Under the pieces are notes generated by a model. It was not told where the DNA came from. It was given only the letters and a program-made list of their open reading frames with translations, and searched no databases. A program made the translations under genes and the position numbers. A stretch of DNA of 64,000 nucleotides from Folioceros fuciformis (lineage: Eukaryota; Anthocerotophyta; Anthocerotopsida; Anthocerotales): assembly GCA_049999805.1 (NCBI GenBank), contig JBNGIO010005876.1, forward strand, positions 20,776-84,775. Reading direction: 5' to 3'. Positions 10,242-20,200 of the stretch are shown in pieces; positions within the stretch are counted from its first letter, which is position 1, and every line of letters starts with the position of its first letter.

Positions 10242-13200
10242 TTACGCTAAGCCAATTTGTTCGGATTGTCTCGAATCCAGTACGGCAAAAGTATGCACCA
10301 ATCCGTCCATGTCGGTCCACAAGCTCTGTCCTGGCGGCTTCCATGCCCTTTTCGTTTTCCTCCAGGCATGCATCTGCTTTGCCTGATCGCACATATTTGC
10401 ACCCATATATATATTTGACATCAACACATAAGCTGCCGCATCTTTCTCATCGATCTTCACAGCTTCTTGGAAAGCATGGCATGCCACCTCGACGTTGCTC
10501 CACTTTCGACAAGCACCCAACATAGCGTGCCAAATTGCAGCACTAGGCGGGACAGACATTGTCCTTACCAACGACAGCGCCTCATCTAGTCGTCCAGCCC
10601 GACCCAGAAGATCCACCATGCACGTGTAGTGCTCCACCGTGGGCACGATGCCGTGGTCTTTTCTCATGGAGTCAAAGTACTCTCTCCCCAGCTTCAATAG
10701 ACCCGCATGACTGCATACTGTTAGTACACTGAGGAGAGTGATGCCCACCGGCTGTATGCCGTCCTCCCTCATTCTCTTGACCAAATCAAAGACCGCTTGA
10801 CTATCTCCTTGACAGGCGTACCCTGCAATCAGTGCACTCCAGGTTACAACATCTTGTTTGGGCAACAAGTCAAACACCTGCTGCGCGTCAACCACGCTCC
10901 CGGCTTTTCCATACATGTGTATCAAACTTCCGGCCACAAACAAATCAGATTGAAGGTCCGCTTCTTCAATCTGCGCGTGCAGCTGCCTCCCCAAGCTCAA
11001 AGCTGCGACGTCTGCTATGACCTGCAGAAGGCAGACAAACGTCACGGCGTCAGGTGCAGCATGTCCTTCTTTTTGCATAGTATCGTAAAGATGAAGCGCT
11101 TCCTGGCCCATCCCCTGTTGCGAATACCCTGATAGAAGGGCATTCCACGTCACCACATTTTTTTCACCGAGTCCGTCAAATACTTGCTGAGCGTCCTCTA
11201 GGTTGCCACACTTCGCATACATGTTCACCAAGCTGCTGGCCACAAAGACATCAGCTTGATACCCTTGCTCTCTAATTTGCACATGAAGCTTCTTTCCCGT
11301 CTCCAAAGCTGGGGCACCCACACTTGCACAAGCTTGCAGGACGCTCACAAATGTCATAGAATTGGGTGCAATGCCTTCTTCTCGCATAGCAGCAAAGAGA
11401 TCAAGAGCGTCCTGCCCCATGTCCTGCCGTGAATACCCTGCTATCATGGCAGTCCATGTCAACACATCTTTTTGATCAAGCCCGTCAAACACATTGCGGG
11501 CATCCTCCAGGCTGCCACATTTTGCATACATGTTCACCAAACCGTTAGCTACAAACACATCAGCCTGATTTCCTCTTTCTGTAATTTGTGTGTGAAGCTG
11601 TTTCCCCGTCTCCAAGGCTGGGATACCCACACTAGCACAAGCCTGTAGGAGGCACACAAAGGTCACGGGATTGGGTATAGGGGTAAGTAGTTCTTTCATA
11701 TCACTGTAAAGTTGGAGAGCTTCATTCCCCATGCTCTTCTGGGAGTACCCTGCAATCATTGCATTCCACGCCACTACATCTTTTTTATCAAGTCTGTCAA
11801 ACACTCTGTGAGCATCCTCCATGCTGCCACATTTCGCGTACATGTTTACCAAGCTGTTGGCAGCAAACACATCAGTTTCATGGCCTCGTTCTCTAATTTG
11901 AGCATGAAGCTCCAACCCCTTCTCCAAAGCTTGGCTCCCCACACTGGCACATGCCTGCAGGAGGCACACAAATGTTACCGAATCTGGTACGGAAATGCCA
12001 AGTTCTAGCATGTCACTGTAGAGTTGAAGCGCTTTCCACCCCATACCTTGCTGGGAATAGCCTGCTATTAGAGCAGTCCACGTCACCACATCTTTTTTAC
12101 TAAGTCTATCAAACACTATCTGAGCATCCTCCAGGCTGCCACACTTTGCATACATATTTACCAAACTGCTGGATACAAACACATCAGCTTCATGTCCTTG
12201 CTCTCTGATCTGTGAGTGAAGCTGCTTCCCCCTCTCTAATGCTGCGGCTCCCACACTTGCACATGCGTGGAGCAGGCATGCAAAAGTCACTGAATTGGGT
12301 ACAGCAACGCCCTCGTCTTGCATGGCACTGTAAAGACAAAGGGCTTCCTGACCCTTGCCCTGCTGCGAATACCCTGCAATTAAAGCAGTCCAGGTTCCTA
12401 TATCCTTTTGAGAAAGCCTATCAAACACTCCTTGAGCATCTTCTAAGCTACCACACTTGGAATACATGTTCACCACGCTGTTTGCAACAAGCGCATCTGC
12501 TTCATGTCCACGCTCTCTAATTTGCACATGGAGACGCCTCCCCGTGTCCAAGGCAACGGTGCCTAAACTTGCACAGGCCTGCATGAGGCAGACAAATGTT
12601 ACAGAATCGGGAACAGTGCTGCCTTCTTCCTCCATTACACTGTAGAGAGCAAGGGCTTCCTGCCCCTTGCCCTGCTGAGAACAACCAGCTATCATGGCAT
12701 TCCATGTCACCACATCCTTTTCACCAAGTTCACAAAAAACACTATGGGCATTCTCCAGGCTTCCACACTTTGCATACATGTTCACCAAACTGCTTGAGAC
12801 AAACACATCCGCCTGGTGTCCTCGTTGTCTGATTTGTGCATGAAGTTGCTTGCCCTGCTCCAAAGCTGGAGGACCCACAATTGCACATGCCTGCAGGAGG
12901 CACAAAAATGTCACGGAATCAGGTGCAACATTTCGGTCGTGTTGCATAGCTCCGTAGAGATGAAGGGCTTCCTGGCCCATGCCCTGCTGGGTATAACCTG
13001 CTAGCATGGCATTCCAGGTCACAACATTCTTTGCCTCCAGTCCACGAAATACTTTCTCCGCATCCTCTAAGCTGCCACACTTGGCATACATGTCCACCAG
13101 GCAACTAGTAACAAACAAATCAGGCTCAAGGCCACGAGCCAACACATGAGCATGCACCTGCTGTCCAGTATTCAAGTCTAATCCCCTTGCGCAAGCTTGA

Positions 13201-14009
13201 AGGGCTGCTACAAACACATGACCATCTGCGTTCGCACCTGAATCCCGCATCCGATGATACAGTTGTATAGCTTGCCTGTCCATACCATGCTTAACATGGG
13301 CAGAGATTATGGAGGACCACATGAAGGCATTCGGTTTGACAACCTCAGTGAACACATCCATCGCATCTTGCAACCTGCCATGAGAGGCATACATTCGCAG
13401 GATGTGGTTGCACAGGAATTCATCCGACTGATGTCCATTTTTAACTGCGAAGGCATGGACGCGGCGACCCAGAACAAGATCTTTCTTCAAGACACATTTT
13501 TTCAGGACAATATAAAAGAGAGCCGTGGAAACACAACAGCATGTCTGAACTAAAACACCCAAAGCCTCGACAGCCACGTTGACAAGGCCCTCGTCACACA
13601 GCTTCCTCACGGTTTCAGCCGTCACATCCGTTTCATATCCAGCAAGACTGTGAGAGCCAGTATCATCCGGCAAGCAGCAGCTGGATGCCCAGCCACGACG
13701 CCCCATCCCCATATCTGGACCGCCTAGCCGTGCATCCACCCAAGATAGACGATTCTGGACCTCCCTGAGACGCAAGCCAGGCAGCCAACCGCACGTTCCA
13801 CCTCCTCCCGCATTCCACAATACTGTAGGGCCCCGAGAGAGGTCCTGGCGAGGGCCCGCGCCCGAACGTCCATCCCCAGTATCCCATCCTCGTCGACCTC
13901 CTGGCTCCTTCACAGACGTGCTACACCCCGCCCCTGCCACCAGCTGCTTCCTCCAAACCAGGTGAGCTCGAGCTCTTCCTAGAGCACCTGTCACCACACT
14001 CCCTCCCAT
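10242..14009 (-). CDS. PLS-class PPR protein with E motifs (PPR-1, 9 P motifs)
   Basis: An intronless frame of 1255 residues starts at ATG 14009. PPR proteins bind organelle RNA in sequence-specific fashion for editing, splicing or processing. The N-terminus (starting MGGSVVTGALGRARAH) is rich in Arg and Ala, as expected for mitochondrial or plastid import, and matches the starts of PPR-2 and PPR-4. After a lead-in region follow P-L-S triplets of about 104 residues with NMYAKCGSLEDA in each S motif and nine P-type motifs. The C-terminus has P2-L2-S2 (EHYTCMVDLLGRAG) and E1/E2 motifs (PGQSLWTDMDGLVHTF) and stops without a DYW domain. P-motif code residues (position 5, last) run SD, ND, ND, TN, TD, NN, TN, ND, SV. 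The RNA target is unknown. Confidence 0.93.
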   Translation of the reverse strand: MGGSVVTGALGRARAHLVWRKQLVAGAGCSTSVKEPGGRRGWDTGDGRSGAGPRQDLSRGPTVLWNAGGGGTCGWLPGLRLREVQNRLSWVDARLGGPDMGMGRRGWASSCCLPDDTGSHSLAGYETDVTAETVRKLCDEGLVNVAVEALGVLVQTCCCVSTALFYIVLKKCVLKKDLVLGRRVHAFAVKNGHQSDEFLCNHILRMYASHGRLQDAMDVFTEVVKPNAFMWSSIISAHVKHGMDRQAIQLYHRMRDSGANADGHVFVAALQACARGLDLNTGQQVHAHVLARGLEPDLFVTSCLVDMYAKCGSLEDAEKVFRGLEAKNVVTWNAMLAGYTQQGMGQEALHLYGAMQHDRNVAPDSVTFLCLLQACAIVGPPALEQGKQLHAQIRQRGHQADVFVSSSLVNMYAKCGSLENAHSVFCELGEKDVVTWNAMIAGCSQQGKGQEALALYSVMEEEGSTVPDSVTFVCLMQACASLGTVALDTGRRLHVQIRERGHEADALVANSVVNMYSKCGSLEDAQGVFDRLSQKDIGTWTALIAGYSQQGKGQEALCLYSAMQDEGVAVPNSVTFACLLHACASVGAAALERGKQLHSQIREQGHEADVFVSSSLVNMYAKCGSLEDAQIVFDRLSKKDVVTWTALIAGYSQQGMGWKALQLYSDMLELGISVPDSVTFVCLLQACASVGSQALEKGLELHAQIRERGHETDVFAANSLVNMYAKCGSMEDAHRVFDRLDKKDVVAWNAMIAGYSQKSMGNEALQLYSDMKELLTPIPNPVTFVCLLQACASVGIPALETGKQLHTQITERGNQADVFVANGLVNMYAKCGSLEDARNVFDGLDQKDVLTWTAMIAGYSRQDMGQDALDLFAAMREEGIAPNSMTFVSVLQACASVGAPALETGKKLHVQIREQGYQADVFVASSLVNMYAKCGNLEDAQQVFDGLGEKNVVTWNALLSGYSQQGMGQEALHLYDTMQKEGHAAPDAVTFVCLLQVIADVAALSLGRQLHAQIEEADLQSDLFVAGSLIHMYGKAGSVVDAQQVFDLLPKQDVVTWSALIAGYACQGDSQAVFDLVKRMREDGIQPVGITLLSVLTVCSHAGLLKLGREYFDSMRKDHGIVPTVEHYTCMVDLLGRAGRLDEALSLVRTMSVPPSAAIWHAMLGACRKWSNVEVACHAFQEAVKIDEKDAAAYVLMSNIYMGANMCDQAKQMHAWRKTKRAWKPPGQSLWTDMDGLVHTFAVLDSRQSEQIGLA

Positions 14010-15263
14010 GCCTCAAAAAACACTAAACGGAATAAATTCCCGCCTCCAGCATCTCAATCCTCCGGCAGCAGAGACCAGAGCACCCTTACCCCGCACCTCC
14101 GTAGCCCCCTCCGGCAGCTTCAAACAAGGATACACGCCAATCCCCCTGTCCCCGTCCATCCTCTGTCCGCCAGCAAAACACACAGGCTTCGGGCCCTGAC
14201 TCCTCATCTCTCCAGAGAACCACACCTGCCCAGCGCTCAATCATCGCCGAAGCCCGGTCCACAACCAACCATCCCCGACAAAATCGTGCACCGCAAACCA
14301 TACTACTCTCATAACCCCCGCACCCGGAACAGCCAACTGCTCCAGCATCACCTGAGCCCGCCATGATCCCTACTACCACCATCGCAGTCGCAGTCCTCCA
14401 CTCCTGCCTCTATCACTACCACACAGCGAGGAACAAATCCCGCATTGTCCAAAGATGCCCTCCATCAACCACACTGTCCTTGAACCAAACAACTCCACCG
14501 TTCCCACAACATCCCCCTTCCCACGCATTCCTCCACTGAATCCTAGCCTTCAGGACGAGTCCTGAGAATCCGACAAGCCCGGAAAAGGGCCCCGCCAGGC
14601 CTCCATCTGAGAAGAGACGGCCTCAGACGGGCCTCGTCACATTCGCCACCACGAGATGTCCATGACCAGATTCCGCCCATTCGTATCAATCTCTGAGCTT
14701 CTCGATCTCAGGGCTATGTTCCTCACAATTTACCATCTCCCGCCGAGCGTCCTCTAAACTTTCACTGGAGCTTTAGTTACTCACCGATTCCATCTCCAGC
14801 TCCAGGGCACAAAAGGAGTAAAAGATACCGATCAAACCCTAAGATTTTCCTTAACGCATTAGGCGGATCGCAGCAAGTTCCAATATTCTAGATTCAGAAG
14901 AACATTCTTCGGATTCATCAAAGATTCCGCGGCTTCCGGAAAGAATCTTGTTTCCGGGCTCCATGAAGCTCTTGGTTATATACATATTCAAGTAAGAAAC
15001 CTCAAACAAACTTTGAAACCCAAATATCATCTCATCCAAGCTCTTGCAATTTTTTTATTTTTATTTAAAATATATTCATTTCTATTACACACAGGATATT
15101 TTTACAATAAGTATGGAAATAAGGAAGAATTTTATGATAATTCTTATCATTTTTCTTGTAAGTATTTTTTATAAAATTAGTATGTAACTATTTTTAAATT
15201 TGTTATATATATATATATTTATGACTTTTATTTGATGATAAATCTCCCAATATAAGACTCTAA
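14010..15263. other. Intergenic between PPR-1 and the BURP gene
   Basis: The first 600 bases upstream of PPR-1 are C-rich; from about 15050 the sequence turns strongly AT-rich. An AAACCCTAA telobox-like word lies at 14834-14842. A short frame starting at ATG 14963 (MKLLVIYIF) looks like part of a signal peptide and is followed by a GTAAG donor, but it does not join the BURP frame in phase, so I do not call it an exon. Confidence 0.5.
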
Positions 15264-16457
15264 ATGTTCTTTCATCTTGTTCAGGCAGGCAAGCTAGCCT
15301 TAAGTACTGCATCCACATTGAAGTTCTTCGAATCAATGTCCTTTGACAAAGTGCAAGATAAGAATTTGAATATGGATAGACTGACCTATTGGGATACAAC
15401 ACTTCCTCACACATCCATGCCTTTGTCACTAAAGAACATGGTATCTCCTCTCACAAACCAAGAGACAAACATGTTCTACGAGTTGATCAAATTGAACCAA
15501 TTGGATCACAACAATGAACTTCGGGTTAGCTTTTGCACTAAAGCTTCACTTGTTTGCAATACCTTGGATAATGTCACAGATAGGAATGCGCTAATAATCC
15601 CAGCATGTGTTTGGAACCCCTTTGGAATATACTTTGGGTACCTCCCGGGAAAGATGGTGCCCAAAAACTTGTTTGTACATGGAACAAAGGATGACAACTT
15701 ACTAGTGCCTCCCAATGCTGTTTCCAACATTCCCGATCAAGTTCGACTTTTGTGGTTCTTTGAACAGACTCTTTCGTCTGCTGTGGATTTGGATGAGACG
15801 TTCGCTGTCACTGTTGAGATGTTTTATGCAAGTCTGTTGCAAAGAGTTTTTCTTCCTCGTAGACTCGTGAAAGCTTTTGGGAGATTAACGTCTAGTAGAT
15901 TATCCTTCTTCCAGAAATGGTTAAACATTCCTCAGAATTCCACTATGGCTACTTCCATGAAAGACACTGCAGATTTATGTGACGTGGGATCGAATTCTAT
16001 AAAGAATGGAGAAACTCGCAAGTGTGTTACATCCTTGGAGGACATGATTGATCTTGTGCAAGAGATGTTAAGTGGAGCAAGCCATGTTACAAAGATTCAA
16101 GTTCTGACAAACAAGTCCTTAGGTGAGAGAAGCAACTATCATATAAATGAAAGCTTTGTTGTAACAAAAGTAGACTTAAAGAGCGGCATAGAGTCCAAGT
16201 ATGTGTCTTGCCATTCCTTGTTGTTTCCCTTTCAAGTATATTTTTGTCATTATTTTGTAAATACCAAAATATATGATGTTAGCTTAGAGTCCTCCATTCA
16301 TTCAGGGATTAAGATTAACAACATTGCTATATGCCATACTGATACGAGAAATTGGGATCCCCAACATGTGGCCTTCAAAGTGCTTGGTAGCAGACCAGGG
16401 GGGCAAACTATTTGTCATTGGTCCAAACCTAATGCATTTGTATTTGTAACTGCTTAG
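15264..16457 (+). CDS. BURP-domain protein (PG1-beta/RD22-like), N-terminus incomplete
   Basis: BURP proteins are land-plant cell-wall or secretory proteins; the PG1-beta subgroup partners with polygalacturonase. The C-terminal half shows the exact BURP cysteine-histidine spacing CH-X10-CH-X27-CH-X25-CH, with a tryptophan after the third CH (CHTDTRNW) and the usual lead-in ETRKCVTSLEDM. The segment VFLPRRLVKAF matches the start of the BURP domain, and the N-terminal half resembles the spacer before it. No signal peptide is present. The first seven codons are probably intron, with an acceptor ending at 15284 (TTGTTCAG), so a 5' exon carrying the signal peptide should lie upstream. Base composition is AT-richer than the flanking PPR genes. 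The stop is at 16455-16457. Confidence 0.88.
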   Translation: MFFHLVQAGKLALSTASTLKFFESMSFDKVQDKNLNMDRLTYWDTTLPHTSMPLSLKNMVSPLTNQETNMFYELIKLNQLDHNNELRVSFCTKASLVCNTLDNVTDRNALIIPACVWNPFGIYFGYLPGKMVPKNLFVHGTKDDNLLVPPNAVSNIPDQVRLLWFFEQTLSSAVDLDETFAVTVEMFYASLLQRVFLPRRLVKAFGRLTSSRLSFFQKWLNIPQNSTMATSMKDTADLCDVGSNSIKNGETRKCVTSLEDMIDLVQEMLSGASHVTKIQVLTNKSLGERSNYHINESFVVTKVDLKSGIESKYVSCHSLLFPFQVYFCHYFVNTKIYDVSLESSIHSGIKINNIAICHTDTRNWDPQHVAFKVLGSRPGGQTICHWSKPNAFVFVTA

Positions 16458-17239
16458 TACATAGATTGATAGTTTGAGGGATTGAGAGCAAGATGACATG
16501 CAAAAGATGTGAGATCCCTGTCTACCCAAAGAAAGGATATGAAGAGGATCTCTAAGTTAAGCAAACTATATCCTTTTAGCCTTTGGCCCTGCTTGGTTGT
16601 TCCTCTATCTTTGGAGTAGATGAGACTTCCCATCTCTTTTTCAATAATAAAAATACGTTACCTAAAGTTACCTTATATTCGTTATGTTGTCTTGCAAAAT
16701 GGTGCACGGTTTTGTTCTTTGTGTAAGTACATGGCTTTTTTTTTTTTCCCATATTACCGGTAGCATTTTTACATAATAGCATTTTTACATAATCCCAACA
16801 TCACAGAGGTAGCGCAAACGTCCCATTGTGAGAGCTGCAGGGTGTTGTTTGTTGGAAGGATAGCACATTTGCAGCTCGATAAAGCATGGCTGGTGGTTGC
16901 ATCCTTCCCAGACCGAGTGATGGCGAAATGCTAGGGGAGAGGTGGGAGCTTCTGGAGGATGTGCGGTCACATGTAGTGGGTGAAATGGCTATAGGGAGGA
17001 AGGCAAGTTCCAGTCTGGAATCGCAACCATCAGGAGGCGGTTCTCTGAACGAGTATCATCCTTGTGCTTTGCGAATTGACAGTATCCTGGTTTGCAGAGG
17101 CAGATCGCGTGCTGTCTGTGAAATCTCGTGCAGCTGCGAAGTCTGCGATTATGTCCACCTTCGGCCTAAGTTCGCTGCGGATTGTCCTCCAAGGTGTGCT
17201 CACCGACGGGTGGATCGATGCGTCTAGTATCGGTAGGAC
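16458..17239. other. Intergenic between the BURP gene and PPR-2
   Basis: It holds the BURP 3' untranslated region, with a run of T near 16738-16748, and the upstream region of PPR-2. No gene is recognised; open frames near 16886-17261 overlap the PPR-2 start and show no family resemblance. Confidence 0.5.
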
Positions 17240-20200
17240 ATGGCTGTCTGGAGCGTGTTAACGGGGCTTGTAGGACGAGCTCCTGCCTACCTGACGTCCA
17301 GGAACCAGCACTTGGCAAACAACCAAGCGGCGAGGTGCGTCACTTTCGCGAGAAGCTCGTCGCTACAGAGAGGACATGTAGCTGGAGACGGAAGGAACGT
17401 TACGGCTGAGACCGTGAGCATGTTGTGTGGTGAGGGCCGCGTTCCTGAGGCTGTGGAGGCATTGGGAGTTCTGGTGAGGAAAGAGTGTTCCGTGTCCAAT
17501 CACCTTGTGTACACTGTTCTGAAGAAGTGTGCTGTGGAGAAAGATCTTGTTCTCGGTCGCCGTGTTCATGCCCTGACGGTGAAGGCGGGGTATGAGTCGG
17601 ACACGTTCGTATGCAACCATATTCTGCGAATGTATGCTTCTCATGGCGGGTTGCAAGATGCCATGGACCTGTTCATTCTTGTTGCCGAACCAGATCCCTA
17701 CATGTGGTTTTCCATAATTTCCGCGCACGTTAAGCGGGGGCAAGAGAGGCAGGCCATACAGCTGTATCATTGGATGCGGAGGTCGAATGTGAAGCCAGAT
17801 GATCATGTATTTGCCGCAGCCCTTCAGGCTTGTGCCAGGGCATCAGACTTGAGAACTCTGCAGCAGGTGCATGCAGATGTGTTGGCCAGTGGCGTTGAGC
17901 CGAGTTTGTTCGTCTGTAATTGCTTGGTGGACGTGTATGCGAAGTGCGGCAGCCTGCGGGATGCTCAGTGTGTGTTTGATAGACTTCATCGGAAAGACGT
18001 GGTGACGTGGAATTCCATGATAGCAGGATATTCGCAGCAGGGCATGGGGCAGGAAGCCCTTCGTCTGTATAGGGACATGCGAGATGAAGGTATCGTTACG
18101 CCTGATTCTGTCACGTTCGTGTGCCTCCTACAGGCATGTGCGCGTGTGGGTATCGCAGCTTTTGAGACGGGACAGGAGATCGATGTGCAAAGTAAAGAAT
18201 GTGGACTTGAAGGCGATGTTTTTGTGTCAAACAGTTTGGTGAACATGTATGCAAATTGTGGGAGCTTGGAATATGCCCAGAAAGTATTTAACGGGCTTGT
18301 TCAGAAAGACGTAGTCACCTGGACTGCTCTAATTGGAGGGTATGCCAAACAGGGTATGGGGCAGGATGCCCTTCGTCTTTATGGTCTTATGCAACAAGAG
18401 GGCATGACTTTGCCTAATTCCGTAACCTTCGTGTCCCTGCTGCAGGCATGTGCAAGTGTGGGCACTCCAGCCCTAGAGAAGGGGAAGCAGCTGCATACAG
18501 AAATTAGAGAACGTGGACATGAAGCGGATGAATTTGTCATCAACAGTTTGGTGAGCATGTATGTGAAATGTGGCAGCTTGGAAGATGCTCAGAGAGTATT
18601 TGATGGACTTAATAAGAAAGATGTGGTTACGTGGACTTCTCTCATTGCTGGGTATTCCCAGCAGGACAAGGGCCAGGAGGCCCTCCGTCTCTACAGGTTG
18701 ATGCAAGACGAAGGCATAGCTGTTCCGGATTCCGTGACATTTGTATGCCTCTTGCAAGCTTGTGCCACTGTGGGCAGGCCAGCGCTGAAGGAGGGAAATT
18801 TACTTCACACACAAATAAGAGAAGGAGGATGCCAAGCGGATATAACCGTCGCCAATGGTCTGGTGAACATGTATGCCAAGTGTGGTACCTTGGAAGATGC
18901 TCAAAAGGTGTTTGACGCGCTAGGGCAGAAGGATGTGTTTACGTGGAATGCCATGATATCAGGATATTCCCAGCAGGGAAGAGGCCAGGAGGCCCTTCTT
19001 CTCTACTGTGATATGCAAGAAGAAGGCATTGCAGTACCTGATTTCATGACATTTGTATGCCTCTTGCAGGCATGTGCTAGTGTGGGCAACTCGGCATTGG
19101 AGAATGGAAAGCAGCTTCATACAAAAATTAGAGAACTAGGATACCAAGATGATTTATTTGTAGCCAGCAGTTTGGTGAACATGTATGCCAAATGTGGCAG
19201 GTTGTCATATGCTCGAGAAGTGTTTGACAGACTTTGTGAGAAAAATGTGACAATATGGAATGCCATGATAGCAGCATATTCCCAGCAGGGCATGGGGCAG
19301 GAAGCCCTTCATCTGTACAATGCGATGGACGAAGAAGGCATTGCTATTCCCAATTCTGCAACATTTGTGGGTCTTCTGCAGTCCTGTGCAACTGTGGGCC
19401 CCCAAGCTTTGCAGAAGGGAAAGCAGCTTCATGCACACATTAGAAGACAAGGACTCGAAGCTGATGTGCTTGTACCCAGCAGCCTGGTAAATATGTATGC
19501 CAAGTGTGGCAGCCTGGAGGATGCTCATAGCTTGTTCAACAAGCTCGAGCAACCAGATGTGGCCACATGGAACGCTCTTATCTCAGGGTATTCCCAGCAG
19601 GGCATGGGGCAAGAAGCCCTTGGTCTCTACAGAAGTATGCAAGAAGTAGGTTTTGCAATACCTGATTCCGTGACATTTGTTTGTATTCTGCAGGCATGTG
19701 CAATCATGGGCACCCCGGCTTTGGAGAAGGGGAGACAGCTTCATGAACAAGTTAGAGAATCAGGACATCTCACTGATGTGTGTGTAGTCAACAGTTTGGT
19801 GAGGATGTATGCTAAATGTGGAAGCCTAGGGGATGCTGAAAGTGTATTCAATGCACTGGGCGAGAAGGCTGTAGCGACATGGAATGCAATGATTGCAGGG
19901 TATGTATACCACGATAGGGGACTGGAAGCCCTTCGGCTCTACAGTGTTATGCAGGAAGACGCCAGTGCAGCGGCACCTGATTCTATGACACTTGTGTACC
20001 TCTTGCAGGCATGCGCAAGTTTGGGCAACTCTTCTTTGGAGACAGGGATGCAGCTACATGTGCTCATAATTGATCGAGAGCTTCTATCTGATGTATTTGT
20101 AGCCAACAATTTGTTAAACATGTATACAAAGTGTGGCAGCCTAGAGGATGCTCGCAAGGTCTTTGACAGTCTATGTGAAAAGGACGTGGTGACATGGAAC

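Noticed and set aside
12517-12705. Small frames recurring antisense or out of frame to the PPR genes
   Set aside because: The same short peptides recur at each 312-base unit; they are shadows of the PPR repeats.
14963-14991. Signal-peptide-like mini exon (MKLLVIYIF) upstream of the BURP gene
   Set aside because: It has a good GTAAG donor, but joining it to the BURP acceptor gives the wrong phase or a stop.
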